A DNA stretch of 64,000 bases from Hymenobacter terricola (GCF_017921975.2 NZ_JAGEMO020000064.1:1-64000); one strand, 5' to 3'; positions 53,388-63,128 are shown, counted from the stretch's first letter. The notes: generated by a model not told the origin, from the sequence alone. Translations and numbers: made by a program.

Positions 53388-53424
53388 ATAGAATTCCTTC
53401 TTCTGAATTAGAGCAGTTCTCAGT

Positions 53425-53749
53425 TTAGTGTACATGGTACCCACAGTGGTCAAACCAGTTTTTAGCGTCGTGCCCGCTTATCCAGTCCGTAGCGGTCTGG
53501 ATGACGGCTTCCAGGGTTTCGCGGGTGCGGGCCTGAACGGTGCGGAGCCAGGGGTTGAGTTTGCTGAAGGCCCGTTCGATGGGGGTTAAAATCGGGCGGG
53601 TAAGGCGGCAGGTATAGCAGGCGTGCGCCGCGGGCTTCCACCACTTCGGCCAGTCCGGCCACTTTGTGGGCGGGCAGGTTATCGAGCACGACCACTTTGC
53701 CGGGCCGCAGCGTGGGGCCGAGCACCTGGTCCAGGCAGGCGGCGAACAC
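53425..53749 (-). mobile_element. IS630-family transposase remnant, frameshifted
   Basis: The C-terminal half of an IS630-type DDE transposase: VLDNLPAHK and LLYLPPYPPDFNP, then after a frame change IERAFSKLNPWLR and FDHCGYHVH. The change falls in a run of five G (53581-53585); one base fewer would restore a single frame. The N-terminal half with the first catalytic Asp is missing, and no inverted repeats were seen. Inactive. Confidence 0.75.
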
Positions 53750-54007
53750 TTAACGCCGATACTGTACACCATCCGGAGAACCGCTCCAACAGCGCCGGCC
53801 GCTGCCACTCGTTCTGCCGTGGCTGTCAGTGGCTTCACCAATCGCGAATACCACCAATTGCAACAGGGCCCGGCCGGGGCCCTCTACTTGACGGATATCA
53901 TGCGATGCGGCAATTCTTGTCATGGGGGGAACAGGGAGCGGCGGGGACCTTTGCGGAAGGCTGGCTTTTAAGCCTGCCCTCACTTTTCCACCCAACTCCG
54001 CCCGCTC
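53750..54007. other. region between IS remnant and BON gene
   Basis: Holds no recognised gene. An Fnr-like box (53888-53901) is the only recognisable element. Confidence 0.45.
53888..53901. promoter_or_regulatory. Fnr-like box upstream of BON gene
   Basis: TTGAC-GGAT-ATCAT: two mismatches from TTGAT-N4-ATCAA. Centred about 113 bp before the BON gene start. Confidence 0.35.
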
Positions 54008-55504
54008 ATGCAAACTACCCAACTGCTGCCGCCCGCTTCCGCTGCGTGTATGGCCGATGCCGACATCACGGCCGCCATCAAGACGCTGCTGGCTACCAAA
54101 AAAGGCCTTACTGCGCACCTGATTGCCGTGCAGACCCGCGAGGGCATCGTCGAGCTGACCGGCTTCACCGATAACCTGCTGGCGCAGCAGCGGGCCGAGG
54201 AAATTGCGCTGGCCGTGCGCGGGGTGCGCGGCCTGCACAGCGCCCTGGCCGTGCGCACCGCCGATGTGCCCGATGCCGAGCTGCAGCACGCCGTGGCCCG
54301 CGCCCTGGCCGATGACCCGGCCACCGACGACTACCAGGTGCACTGCCTGGCCAGCCACGGCGTGGCCACGCTGAGCGGCCTGGTGCAGTCGTGGGCCGAA
54401 AAACAGCTGGTGCTGCGCGTGGTGAAGGGCGTGCGCGGAGTGCGCGGTTTCGAAGCCGGGCAGCTGATGGTTCGCGGGGGCGCCATCCGGAATTCTGACG
54501 AGGAAATCACCACCCAAATCCGGGAGCGGCTCGATTGGGACATTCGCGTGAACGGGGCACTGGTGCTCGTGCTCACCACCGAGCAGGTGGTGCACCTGTC
54601 GGGCACGGTGGGCACGGCCGCCGAGAAAGACCGCCTCGTGGCCATCGCCTACCAGAGCGGGGCTACCCGCGTGGATGCCCGCGACCTGTTTGTGGCCTAC
54701 TGGGCGCTGGGCCGCGAAATCCGCCGCGAGAAATGTGCCCCTAAAACGGATGCCGCCATCGGCGCCGCCGTGCGCGCCACGCTGCGCTTCAACCCTCGGG
54801 TGCGCTCGGCGGAAACGCTGGTGCAGGTGCTCGACGGGGTGGTAACGCTGGCCGGCACCGTGAGCAACCTGCGCACCCGGCAGGATGCCGAACAGGACGC
54901 CCGCCACGTCGTGGGCGTGGCGGGCGTGCACAACCTGCTCAAAGTGCGGCCCGCCCAGCGGGTGCCCGACGAGGACATTCGCCTGACCATTGCGGCCGCC
55001 CTGGCCCGCGACCCCTACGTGGGCCACCTGGTATTCGGCGTGCAGGTGCACAGCGGGCTAGCCCTGCTCACGGGCCTGGTTGCCACGGATTTTGAGCAGG
55101 AACATGCCGGCGAATTGGCGGCCGGCGCGAGCGGCGTGCTCGACGTAAATAACCGGCTGGAAGTAGTGAGGGCCGCTACGGCGGCTGAAACCCCATCGCC
55201 CGTCCTGCTGCCGGGAGACACCGGGCCGGCCCCGGTTCTGCTCAGCCCCGACCTGGCCTTGGCCGCCCGCATCCGGGCGCGCTACTGCTGGGCGGCCGGC
55301 CTGCACGACCAGGAGGTGACCGTGCAAGTTGCCAACGGCCGCGCCACCCTCACCGGCACCGTCGATTCCTGGCCCGACCGCCAGCGGGCGGCCGAGGAAG
55401 CCCGCGATGCCGGCGCCCACGAAGTGAACAACCACGTGCGGGTACTGGTCAACGCGCCACTCAGCCGCCCCCAAACGCTCGCCAGTCATGGAATCGAAGC
55501 CTAG
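54008..55504 (+). CDS. protein of six BON domains
   Basis: A 498-residue protein built of six BON modules: about residues 15-83, 86-154, 159-228, 242-312, 316-386 and 411-482, each with the helix-then-strand pattern ending in ...VxGVRG/VxxxxV (for example VELTGFTDNLL, VTLAGTVSNL, ATLTGTVDSW). BON domains bind phospholipid or large complexes in OsmY and secretins. No signal peptide is visible, so this copy is probably cytoplasmic or associated with the inner face of the membrane. A short frame overlaps its 3' end and is not called. In the low-oxygen-like cluster with phosphoketolase. Confidence 0.85.
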   Translation: MQTTQLLPPASAACMADADITAAIKTLLATKKGLTAHLIAVQTREGIVELTGFTDNLLAQQRAEEIALAVRGVRGLHSALAVRTADVPDAELQHAVARALADDPATDDYQVHCLASHGVATLSGLVQSWAEKQLVLRVVKGVRGVRGFEAGQLMVRGGAIRNSDEEITTQIRERLDWDIRVNGALVLVLTTEQVVHLSGTVGTAAEKDRLVAIAYQSGATRVDARDLFVAYWALGREIRREKCAPKTDAAIGAAVRATLRFNPRVRSAETLVQVLDGVVTLAGTVSNLRTRQDAEQDARHVVGVAGVHNLLKVRPAQRVPDEDIRLTIAAALARDPYVGHLVFGVQVHSGLALLTGLVATDFEQEHAGELAAGASGVLDVNNRLEVVRAATAAETPSPVLLPGDTGPAPVLLSPDLALAARIRARYCWAAGLHDQEVTVQVANGRATLTGTVDSWPDRQRAAEEARDAGAHEVNNHVRVLVNAPLSRPQTLASHGIEA

Positions 55505-55872
55505 CCCCGACCGTCACCGCGCCGAAGACCTGGCGTGGTCCATCAGCGGCGGCACGCGGCAGGGCGCGCAGGAAGCCGATGCGTGCATGGCTTACGACGA
55601 CTGGCTGTACGCCTCCCCCAGCCCACCGGCGCAGGTTGAACCCCCATTCATCGGTACCACTACCTCTCCCCGGACTCCGGTGCGCTGATTATAGGCAGCC
55701 AGGTATATCAGAAAACGGTGGTGAGCGGCATCCCCCAGCAAGCCAGCGCGCAGCGAGCCGATGTGCTGGTAATCATCGCGCGCCGCCACCGGCCCGGCAC
55801 CCGCCAATTGATGGCCAACGCGCCAACCGCAAGGTGTGGCGTTTTCGCTTGCTCATTTCTAATCCTGAAACC
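55505..55872. other. region with possible universal-stress-protein remnant
   Basis: In frame from about 55691, IIGSQVYQKTVVSGIPQQ and ADVLVIIARRH resemble the C-terminal part of an UspA domain, but the frame is bounded by stops and short. A frame at 55488-55688 shows no family features. The call is weak. Confidence 0.3.
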
Positions 55873-56067
55873 ATGAAAAAGAAGCCCTTGCTCCCGCCAC
55901 CCACCACCCCAGCCGTGCCGGAGTCAGCCGCCAAAGCCCATAACGGCACGCCGCAATACGGCGACTACGGGCATCCGTCCACCCAATCCGGGCCTGAGCC
56001 AGCACCCGACCGGCGGGCAGCGGGCGGCAACGTGTTCGACCTGCGCAACGAGCAAACCACGCTGTAA
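55873..56067 (+). CDS. small hypothetical proline-rich protein
   Basis: A 64-residue protein from the ATG at 55873: a basic start ([10 protein letters not shown]), then a polar Pro/Gly/Ser-rich stretch ([12 protein letters not shown]) and no membrane segment. It is not a recognised family, and the low-complexity composition makes coding status uncertain. It is followed 12 bp later by a 35-codon hydrophobic frame, and could form a pair with it ahead of the phosphoketolase gene. Confidence 0.45.
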   Translation: MKKKPLLPPPTTPAVPESAAKAHNGTPQYGDYGHPSTQSGPEPAPDRRAAGGNVFDLRNEQTTL

Positions 56068-56079
56068 TCCCTCCCCTCC

Positions 56080-56187
56080 ATGATAACTCCCACGATAATG
56101 TTCTCGGTGATGCTCCTGGCCTCGCTGGCCGTGTTCAGCTCCTACACCCGCGCCACGCAGGCCCAACTCCAGCCCGCCGGCCGGTAA
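56080..56187 (+). CDS. small single-span membrane peptide
   Basis: A 35-codon frame (ATG at 56080, TAA at 56185-56187) encoding one hydrophobic segment ([16 protein letters not shown]) and a short polar end. It sits between the small proline-rich gene and the phosphoketolase gene, all on the same strand, and may be a co-transcribed micropeptide. Hydrophobic character is the only evidence. Confidence 0.4.
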   Translation: MITPTIMFSVMLLASLAVFSSYTRATQAQLQPAGR

Positions 56188-56288
56188 ACTGCACTGCGCC
56201 CTCATTCCTGACGAGGGGGCATGACTGCCCGCACCGTCATTCGGCTGGTAGCCGGCAATTAATCCCCTCGCTAAAATTAACCAATCCA

Positions 56289-58682
56289 ATGCCGACCAAA
56301 ACCACTCTGGAAGCCCCCGTTGCCACGCCCCTTTCGCCGGAAATGCTGCACCGCATCAATGCCTACTGGCGGGCGGCCAACTACCTCTCGGTGGGGCAGA
56401 TTTACCTGCACGACAACCCGCTGCTGCGCGAGCCGCTCACCCTGGCGCACGTCAAGAAGATGCTGCTGGGGCACTGGGGCACCACGCCGGGCCAGAACTT
56501 CATCTATACCCACCTCAACCGCGTCATCAAGGCCAATGACCTGAATATGATTTACCTGTCCGGGCCGGGCCACGGCGGGCCGGCGGTGGTGGCCAGCACC
56601 TACCTGGAAGGCACGTATAGCGAGGTCTACCCCAACATCAGCCAGGACGCGGCGGGGCTGCAAAAGCTGTTCACGCAGTTCTCGTTTCCGGGCGGTATTT
56701 CCAGCCACGCGGGGCCGCAGACGCCGGGCTCGCTGCACGAGGGCGGCGAGCTGGGCTACTCGCTCAGCCACGCTTTCGGGGCGGTGTTTGATAATCCGGA
56801 CCTCATCGTGGCCTGCGTGATTGGCGACGGCGAGGCCGAAACCGGCCCGCTGGCCACCGCCTGGCACTCCAACAAGTTCCTCAACCCCGCCCGCGACGGC
56901 GCAGTGCTGCCCATCCTGCACCTCAACGGCTACAAGATTTCCAACCCCACGGTGCTGGCCCGCATCACCCCCGAAGAGCTCGACCAGCTGCTGCGCGGCT
57001 ACGGCTGGACGCCCTACTTCGTGGAAGGCCACGAGCCTGAATTGATGCACCAGGCCATGGCGGCGGCCCTCGACCGCATCATGGCCGACATTCAAGCCAT
57101 TCAGCAAAATGCCCGACAAGCCGGCGACCTCACCCGCCCGCGCTGGCCCGTGCTGGTGCTGAAATCGCCGAAGGGCTGGACCGGCCCGGCTGCCGTGGAC
57201 GGCCTGCCCAACGAAGGCACGTTCCGGGCCCACCAGGTGCCGCTGGCCGTGTCGGCCAGCGCGCCGCCCGAGCACCTGGCCCAGCTGGAAAGCTGGCTGC
57301 GCAGCTATCATCCCGAAGAATTATTCGATGCCGAAGGCCGACTGCTGCCCGAATTGGCCGAGCTGGCCCCCACCGGCACCCGCCGCATGGGCGCCAACCC
57401 GCACGCCAACGGCGGCCAGCTGCTGCGCGATTTGCGCCTGCCCGATTTCTGCGACTACGCCGTGGCCGTGCCCGCGCCGGGCGCAGTGCAGGCCAGCGAT
57501 ACCTTCGTGACCGGCCAGTTCCTGCGCGACGTGCTGCGGCTAAACGCGGAGCCGCGCAACTTCCGCGTTTTCGGGCCCGATGAAACGCTGTCCAACCGTC
57601 TCGAAGCGGTATTTGAAGCCACCGACCGGCAGTGGAACGCCGCCGTGGAAACCAACGACGAATTCCTGTCCCCGGCCGGCGGCGTGCTCGAAATGCTGAG
57701 CGAGCACCAGTGCCAGGGCTGGCTGGAAGGCTACCTGCTCACGGGCCGGCACGGGCTGTTCAACAGCTACGAGGCCTTCGTGCACATCGTCGATTCGATG
57801 TTCAACCAGCACGCCAAATGGCTGAAGCTGACGCTGGAAATCCCCTGGCGGCGCAGGCTGGCCTCGCTTAATTACCTGCTCACGTCCACCGTATGGCGGC
57901 AGGACCACAACGGCTTCACGCACCAGGACCCCGGCTTTATCGACCACGTTATCAACAAGAAGGCCAGCATCGTGCGCGTGTACCTGCCGCCCGATGCCAA
58001 CTGCCTGCTCTCGGTGATGGACCACTGCCTGCGCAGCCGCCACTACGTGAACGTGGTAGTGGCCGGCAAGCACCCCGGCCCGCAGTGGCTCGACATGGAC
58101 GCCGCCCAGAAGCACTGCACCGAGGGCATCGGCCTCTGGCCCTGGGCCAGCACCGACGCCGGCCAGGAGCCCGACGCCGTGCTGGCCTGCTGCGGCGACG
58201 TGCCCACGCTGGAAGCCCTGGCCGCTGCCAGCATCCTGCGCGAGCACCTGCCGGAGCTGAATATCCGGGTTGTGAACGTGGTCGACTTACTGAAGCTCCA
58301 GCGCAGCACCGAACACCCCCACGGCCTGAGCGATGCCGACTACGACGCCCTCTTCACCCGCGACAAGCCGGTGGTCTTCGCCTTCCACGGCTACCCCTGG
58401 CTGGTGCACCGCCTCACCTACAACCGCGCCAACAACCAGCACCTGCACGTGCACGGCTACCGCGAGGAAGGCACCATCACCACGGCCTTCGACATGGCCG
58501 TGCTCAACGAGCTCGACCGCTTCCACCTCGTGCTCGACGTGCTCGACCGCGTGCCCAGCCTGGGCAACAAGGGGGCCTACCTCAAGCAGTTTATCAAGGA
58601 TAAGCTCGTGGAGCACAAGCTCTACATCACCCACCACGGCGAGGATATGCCGGAAATCCGCACCTGGCAGTGGCCGGCGTAA
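56289..58682 (+). CDS. xfp: phosphoketolase
   Basis: A 797-residue thiamine-diphosphate-dependent phosphoketolase. Typical stretches: [55 protein letters not shown] (ThDP/Mg site), [12 protein letters not shown] and [17 protein letters not shown], all close to the XPK family; length is full. It cleaves xylulose 5-phosphate (and possibly fructose 6-phosphate) to acetyl-phosphate and an aldose phosphate, giving energy with less NADH formed. In the low-oxygen-like cluster. No Fnr-like box was seen immediately upstream. Confidence 0.95.
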   Translation: MPTKTTLEAPVATPLSPEMLHRINAYWRAANYLSVGQIYLHDNPLLREPLTLAHVKKMLLGHWGTTPGQNFIYTHLNRVIKANDLNMIYLSGPGHGGPAVVASTYLEGTYSEVYPNISQDAAGLQKLFTQFSFPGGISSHAGPQTPGSLHEGGELGYSLSHAFGAVFDNPDLIVACVIGDGEAETGPLATAWHSNKFLNPARDGAVLPILHLNGYKISNPTVLARITPEELDQLLRGYGWTPYFVEGHEPELMHQAMAAALDRIMADIQAIQQNARQAGDLTRPRWPVLVLKSPKGWTGPAAVDGLPNEGTFRAHQVPLAVSASAPPEHLAQLESWLRSYHPEELFDAEGRLLPELAELAPTGTRRMGANPHANGGQLLRDLRLPDFCDYAVAVPAPGAVQASDTFVTGQFLRDVLRLNAEPRNFRVFGPDETLSNRLEAVFEATDRQWNAAVETNDEFLSPAGGVLEMLSEHQCQGWLEGYLLTGRHGLFNSYEAFVHIVDSMFNQHAKWLKLTLEIPWRRRLASLNYLLTSTVWRQDHNGFTHQDPGFIDHVINKKASIVRVYLPPDANCLLSVMDHCLRSRHYVNVVVAGKHPGPQWLDMDAAQKHCTEGIGLWPWASTDAGQEPDAVLACCGDVPTLEALAAASILREHLPELNIRVVNVVDLLKLQRSTEHPHGLSDADYDALFTRDKPVVFAFHGYPWLVHRLTYNRANNQHLHVHGYREEGTITTAFDMAVLNELDRFHLVLDVLDRVPSLGNKGAYLKQFIKDKLVEHKLYITHHGEDMPEIRTWQWPA

Positions 58683-58766
58683 AGGCACTAGAACATCATG
58701 CCGAGCGCCGCCTGCGCCCAAGTGCGCCGCCCCCCGCAAAAGTCATCCATAACGAAGTCAAGAGAC

Positions 58767-58780
58767 TTGATTTATATCAA
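58767..58780. promoter_or_regulatory. Fnr-like box, perfect consensus
   Basis: TTGATTTATATCAA: the perfect TTGAT-N4-ATCAA palindrome of Fnr/Dnr-type regulators. It is 113 bp before the Mla permease GTG start and after the phosphoketolase stop. Confidence 0.6.
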
Positions 58781-58892
58781 GTTATTGCCTGCGTTGCGTC
58801 ATCAAGGCCGCTGATGGGGAAGGATACTTTTTGTTGCAGGCCGCTGATGACGCATCCACCAGGCTGTTTTCTGCTCCTTATCCGCCCGTTTC

Positions 58893-59651
58893 GTGTCCGT
58901 TAGCTCCATCCTGGCCGAAACCGGCACCGTCACCCGGTTTGCCGGGCGGGTTTTCCGGGAGGGATTCCGGCCGCGCTTCGAGGTGCAGGAGCTGCTGTAC
59001 CAGTGCTACGTCATTGGCTACCAGTCGTTGCCGCTGGTGGGCCTCACGGGGTTCATTATGGGGCTGGTGCTCACGCTGCGGCTACGGCCGACGATGGTGC
59101 AGTTCGGGGCCGATTCGTGGATTCCGGTGATGGTGGGCATGACCATCATCCAGGAAATGGGCCCCATCATTACGGGGCTGATGGTGGCCGGCAAGGTGGG
59201 TTCCAACATCGGGGCCGAGCTGAGCTCGATGCGCGTGACCGAGCAGATTGACGCCATGAGCGTGTCGGGCACCAACCCTTTTAAGTACCTGGTGGTGACG
59301 CGGGTGCTGGCGGCCACGCTCATGGTGCCCGTGCTCACGGTGCTCTCCGATGCCATCGGACTGTTCGCCGCCTACGTGGGCATCAACACGAATGGCGTGA
59401 CCACGGTGGCGCTGTTCACCAACCAGATTGTGGCGCGGCTCACCTTCGGCGATGTGCTGCCGGCGGTGATAAAAACCTTTTTCTTCGGCTTTGCCATCGG
59501 GTTGATTGGCTGCTACAAAGGCTATTATGCCGATAAGGGCACCGAAGGCGTGGGCCGGGCCGCCAATTCGGCCGTGGTGGCCGGCTCGCTGGCCGTTTTC
59601 CTGCTCGACCTGCTGGCCGTGCTCATCAGCAGCCTGCTCGGGCTGTATTAA
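58893..59651 (+). CDS. mlaE: MlaE-type lipid ABC transporter permease
   Basis: A 252-residue permease of the MlaE/YrbE family starting at GTG 58893. Features: five to six hydrophobic segments, QEMGPIITGLMVAGKVGSNIGAELSSM-type central signature (residues about 85-115), and FNPFKYLVV-like middle (TNPFKYLVV). With the ATPase (9 bp downstream) and the MCE protein it forms an Mla-like phospholipid transporter at the inner membrane. The Fnr-like box upstream suggests condition-dependent expression. Confidence 0.9.
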   Translation: MSVSSILAETGTVTRFAGRVFREGFRPRFEVQELLYQCYVIGYQSLPLVGLTGFIMGLVLTLRLRPTMVQFGADSWIPVMVGMTIIQEMGPIITGLMVAGKVGSNIGAELSSMRVTEQIDAMSVSGTNPFKYLVVTRVLAATLMVPVLTVLSDAIGLFAAYVGINTNGVTTVALFTNQIVARLTFGDVLPAVIKTFFFGFAIGLIGCYKGYYADKGTEGVGRAANSAVVAGSLAVFLLDLLAVLISSLLGLY

Positions 59652-59660
59652 CCGGCCGCC

Positions 59661-60440
59661 ATGCTCCCCGCTCCCACCCCTGCGCCGCCCGCCGCTCCCA
59701 CTGCCAATCCGGCCGAAGCAGTGCTGACGATTGCCAACGTCAGCCTGGCTTTTGGCGAAAACCACGTCTTGCAGGACTTCTCACTCACGCTGCTCCGGGG
59801 CGAGAACATCGTGGTGATGGGCAAGTCGGGCGCGGGCAAGTCGGTGCTCATCAAGTGCGTCATTGGCCTGCTGCAAACCGATTCGGGGACCATCACGGTG
59901 CTGGGCCAGGACGTGGCCGCCCTCGACCACAACGGCCTGGACCGGTTGCGCACCAAGCTGGGCTTCCTCTTCCAGAGCAATGCCCTCTACGACTCGATGA
60001 CGGTGCGCGACAACCTGCTCTTCCCGCTGCGCCGGCAGTGGCTGACCCACACCCCGGCCCAGGAAGCAGAGCTGGTAAAGCAGGCCCTCGAAGATGTCGG
60101 ACTGGCCGATACCGCCGCCAAGATGCCGGCCGAGCTGTCGGGCGGCATGCGCAAGCGCATTGCCCTGGCCCGCACGCTCATCCTGCGGCCCGAGATTATT
60201 CTTTACGACGAGCCCACCACGGGCCTGGACCCCATCACGGGCCGCGAAATCGACCACCTCATCCGCGAAGTGCAGAAAAAATATAACACCTCCGCCCTCA
60301 TCATCTCCCACGACCTGGCCTGCGTGCGCCTCACCGCCGACCGCGTAGCCCTGCTCTCTGAGGGCCGCTGCTACGCGGAGGACACGTACGCGGGCATGCA
60401 GGCGAATGCCGACCCGCAGGTGCATGACTTCTTCGTGTGA
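59661..60440 (+). CDS. mlaF: MlaF-type ABC transporter ATPase
   Basis: A 259-residue ATPase. Walker A GKSGAGKSV (about 55), Q-loop GFLFQSNALYDSMTV, ABC signature LSGGMRKRIALAR, Walker B IILYDEPTTGLDP and H-loop ISHDLA are complete; GMRKR and FQSNALYDSMTV are typical of MlaF. Gives energy for phospholipid movement with MlaE and MlaD-like proteins. Overlaps operon structure: 9 bp after mlaE. The gap to the MCE gene contains a long inverted repeat. Confidence 0.93.
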   Translation: MLPAPTPAPPAAPTANPAEAVLTIANVSLAFGENHVLQDFSLTLLRGENIVVMGKSGAGKSVLIKCVIGLLQTDSGTITVLGQDVAALDHNGLDRLRTKLGFLFQSNALYDSMTVRDNLLFPLRRQWLTHTPAQEAELVKQALEDVGLADTAAKMPAELSGGMRKRIALARTLILRPEIILYDEPTTGLDPITGREIDHLIREVQKKYNTSALIISHDLACVRLTADRVALLSEGRCYAEDTYAGMQANADPQVHDFFV

Positions 60441-60463
60441 GAATAAGTCCATCACTAGGGAAC

Positions 60464-60555
60464 GTCATGCCGAGCGTAGCGAAGCATCTCGCCTGCTTCG
60501 TTGTACCAATTGAATCCCTACCCCACGCGAGATGCTTCGCTACGCTCGGCATGAC
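60464..60555. repeat. 29-bp perfect inverted repeat between mlaF and MCE gene
   Basis: Arms 60464-60492 and 60527-60555 are exact reverse complements over 29 bp with a 34-nt loop; arms contain GTCATGCCGAGCGTAGCG. Repeats with this core are, to my recollection, dispersed in Hymenobacter-type genomes (REP-like). It may fold in mRNA and modulate operon expression. Confidence 0.75.
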
Positions 60556-60595
60556 CGCCTTTTTACTCATTACTAACCGCTTACCACTCCCCACC

Positions 60596-61591
60596 ATGCC
60601 CCAGCGTCCTGTCGGAAATTCTATTCGCCTCGGCGCGTTCGTGCTGACGGGGCTGGGGTGCCTGCTGGCCGTGCTGTTTCTGCTGGGCCGCAAGCAGAAC
60701 CTGTTCAGCCGCAGCCTGGTCATTGAGGCCGATTTTCGGAACGTTTCGGGCCTGCTCACCGGCAACAACGTGCGCCTGGGCGGCATCACGGTGGGCACGG
60801 TGAAAGGGATTACCATCGTGAACGACAGCACCATCCGCGTGGCGATGAGCCTGAATACCGACGCGCAGCCTTTCGTGCGCCGGAACGCGGTGGCCACCGT
60901 GGGCACCGATGGTCTGGTGGGCAACACCATCATCAACCTGACGGCGCAGCCCGCGCCCGCCCCGCCCGTGGCGGCCGGCGACCGGCTGCGCACCACCACC
61001 CCAGCCAGCCTCAACGCCATGCTCGGCACCCTCGATATCTCGAACAAAAACCTGGCCGTCATCACCCAAAGCCTGCGCCGGATGGCGACCAAGCTCGATA
61101 CCAGCGCCATCTGGCAATTGCTGAACGACCGGCAGCTGCCCGCCACCGTGCACCTAAGCCTGGGCAACGTGCTGGCCACCACGGCCCAGCTGCGCCAGGC
61201 CGCGCAAAACGCGGTGCAGCTCACCAACGGCGTGCGCCGGGGCCAGGGCCCACTCGGCTACCTGCTCACCGACCAGCAGTTTGGCGGCCAGCTGGGGCAC
61301 GCCGCCCGGCAGCTGGCCGGCACTTCCGACACGCTGGCGGCTACCCTCACCGGCCTGAAGCGGCAGGTGCAAACCGGCGCGGGACCGGTGCACACCCTGC
61401 TGGCCGATACCGCCGCCGCCCGGCAGGTGCGCCAGAGCCTGCGCAGCGTGCAACAGGGCACGGCCGGCTTCAACCAAAGCATGGAAGCCCTGCACCACAA
61501 CTTCCTGCTGCGCGGCTACTTCCGCAAGCAGGCAAGGAAGAAAGCCCGCGCCACGGCCGACTCGCTGAAACGCGTGGGCCAGGCCCGCTAA
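60596..61591 (+). CDS. mlaD: MCE-domain substrate-binding protein (MlaD-like)
   Basis: A 331-residue protein from the ATG at 60596. One N-terminal membrane anchor (about 10-28, LGAFVLTGLGCLLAVLFLL), then one MCE domain (about 38-115, NVSGLLTGNNVRLGGITVGTV), then a long helical tail (QSLRRMATKLD and more) with Ala/Gln-rich segments that may form coiled coil. Presumably the periplasmic lipid-binding partner of MlaEF. An earlier in-frame start (60437) includes translated repeat sequence and is rejected. Confidence 0.88.
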   Translation: MPQRPVGNSIRLGAFVLTGLGCLLAVLFLLGRKQNLFSRSLVIEADFRNVSGLLTGNNVRLGGITVGTVKGITIVNDSTIRVAMSLNTDAQPFVRRNAVATVGTDGLVGNTIINLTAQPAPAPPVAAGDRLRTTTPASLNAMLGTLDISNKNLAVITQSLRRMATKLDTSAIWQLLNDRQLPATVHLSLGNVLATTAQLRQAAQNAVQLTNGVRRGQGPLGYLLTDQQFGGQLGHAARQLAGTSDTLAATLTGLKRQVQTGAGPVHTLLADTAAARQVRQSLRSVQQGTAGFNQSMEALHHNFLLRGYFRKQARKKARATADSLKRVGQAR

Positions 61592-61657
61592 CGCGGGCAG
61601 GTGGACAGCAGCGGCCCAACCCCCTCATGCGGAACGTTATCCTTGTAAGGCAAGCGC

Positions 61658-62797
61658 CTAGACGGTGCCCAAACCGGCCGCTCCGGCGTGCACGAACCAC
61701 GCCACCGGCCGGCGCTCCGATACAGGATTGGGGTAATCGGCCACGTAGCCGCAGCGGAGTAGAAACTGAATGGGTTCGGCCAGGCCCAGGGCCGCGTTCA
61801 CCTGCCCGGCAAAGGGCGCTTCCTCCAGAATCTGGGTCATGGGATGCAGCCCGATGCCCTGCGCCCGCACCCGCACCCAGAGGCGCTGCACCCGCCGGCC
61901 GGCCGCGAGCAGGGTGGCCGGGGCGCGGTCGGGGCTGGTGAGTACCAGCCAGCCCGCGCCCGCGCTCACTTGCTGCGCCGCGCTGGTCAGGGCGCGTTCC
62001 CGGAAGCTGGCCTCCATCACCGTGGCGGGGGTGTAGAAGTGGCGTACCCACCAGCCGGCCACGCCGGTAATATCCATGCCGGCGGGCGTGAGGCCATCGC
62101 GGTGCCGCGCCGCTTCCCGGTTCGAAAACCGCATCCACTGGCTCAGTTCGCGCTCGGCGGGGTCGCGGTAGGTTTGTTGGTGGTTGGCGGCCAGGGTTTG
62201 GGCATCGAGCCACTGGCCTTCCGGGGTGGCGCGGGCGAAGTAGTGGCAGCCGGGTTCGCCGGCGGTCAGGCCGCGCACGGCGGCGGCGGGCAGCGCGTCG
62301 TTGCGGTAGCCGGTGCGCACCGTGCGGCGGCTGGTGAGTTGGGCCAGGTCGAAGCCCGGGAGGCCGGCCGTTTTGGTGAGCACGACCGCCGCCACCTCCG
62401 CCGACTGGTAGGTGGTGGCGAGTAACGTCCAGCGGCAGGCGTAGCCGTAGTGGCCGGCGGCGTACTCCAGGCTTTGCAAAAAGGCCCCGATGGAGAGCAT
62501 CGTTTCGCGCTGGGTGGGGTCCACGGCCGGCAGCCAGCGGGCCGGGTCGTTGCCGATAACCCACTGGAACGGCCCGTGGCGCGTTATCCGCCAGGGTTGG
62601 GTGTTGTGGCCGCTGGGGGCCAGCGCGGCCAGGTGCAGGATGGCCTGCTCGTCGGGCACCAGCGGCACGGCCGGCCGGGACGCATCGGCCGGGGCCTCTT
62701 CGGGGCCAGCGGGCTGGTGCTCCACCAGCCAGTCGGTAGCCGCGCCGGCCGCCAGCAGCGCCCCGCCTACGAGGGGCCAGAATTTTCTACGAGTCAT
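61658..62797 (-). CDS. Acg-family nitroreductase-like FMN-binding protein
   Basis: About 379 residues from the ATG at 62795-62797, with a twin-arginine-like start (TRRKFWPLVGGALLAAG) predicting export or membrane anchoring. The body has two nitroreductase-like modules: HLAALAPSGHNTQPWRIT and SRRTVRTGYRND in the first part, LVLTSPDRAP and GIGLHPMTQILEE in the second. This is the Acg/Rv2032 group, FMN-binding proteins linked to dormancy in mycobacteria, although sequestering FMN rather than reducing nitro groups is possible. Convergent with the MCE gene. Confidence 0.85.
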   Translation of the reverse strand: MTRRKFWPLVGGALLAAGAATDWLVEHQPAGPEEAPADASRPAVPLVPDEQAILHLAALAPSGHNTQPWRITRHGPFQWVIGNDPARWLPAVDPTQRETMLSIGAFLQSLEYAAGHYGYACRWTLLATTYQSAEVAAVVLTKTAGLPGFDLAQLTSRRTVRTGYRNDALPAAAVRGLTAGEPGCHYFARATPEGQWLDAQTLAANHQQTYRDPAERELSQWMRFSNREAARHRDGLTPAGMDITGVAGWWVRHFYTPATVMEASFRERALTSAAQQVSAGAGWLVLTSPDRAPATLLAAGRRVQRLWVRVRAQGIGLHPMTQILEEAPFAGQVNAALGLAEPIQFLLRCGYVADYPNPVSERRPVAWFVHAGAAGLGTV

Positions 62798-62852
62798 GAG
62801 CCGTGGAGCTAAAGAGCGGGGCCGCTGGGTCAATGCTTTTTTGCAGCGAAGC

Positions 62853-63128
62853 CTACCCTTCCATCGTCGTTTTGGCGGTGGCCGGGCGCTTGGCGGCCGT
62901 GCGGGTGGCGCGGATGACCGGCTTGGGCAGCGCGTGAGGTGCCCAAGCCGGTTTTTTATGGCTCTTCAGCTCTTTGGCGGTGAGCTTGGCAAACTTACGG
63001 GCGAGCTGCTTCGCGGTGCGGGCCACGGCTTTTTGCAGCTTTTTGGTGTGTTTCTCATTCAGGCCGCCGAGGTTGAGCTGCAGGCTTTCGGCCAGGGCGT
63101 CCCGGAGTTGTTTTTCGGCATTTTTCAT
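62853..63128 (-). CDS. small highly basic protein
   Basis: A 91-residue protein rich in Lys, Arg and Ala, with helical repeats (KLQKAVARTAKQLARKFAKL) and an Ala/Pro/Lys-rich end (AAKRPATAKTTMEG) like histone H1-type or DNA-binding tail proteins. No recognised domain; nucleoid association is plausible. It ends 56 bp before the nitroreductase start, on the same strand. Divergent from the dehydrogenase gene. Confidence 0.6.
   Translation of the reverse strand: MKNAEKQLRDALAESLQLNLGGLNEKHTKKLQKAVARTAKQLARKFAKLTAKELKSHKKPAWAPHALPKPVIRATRTAAKRPATAKTTMEG

Noticed and set aside
56277-57311. 344-codon minus-strand frame
   Set aside because: Antisense to the phosphoketolase gene, which has clear motifs.
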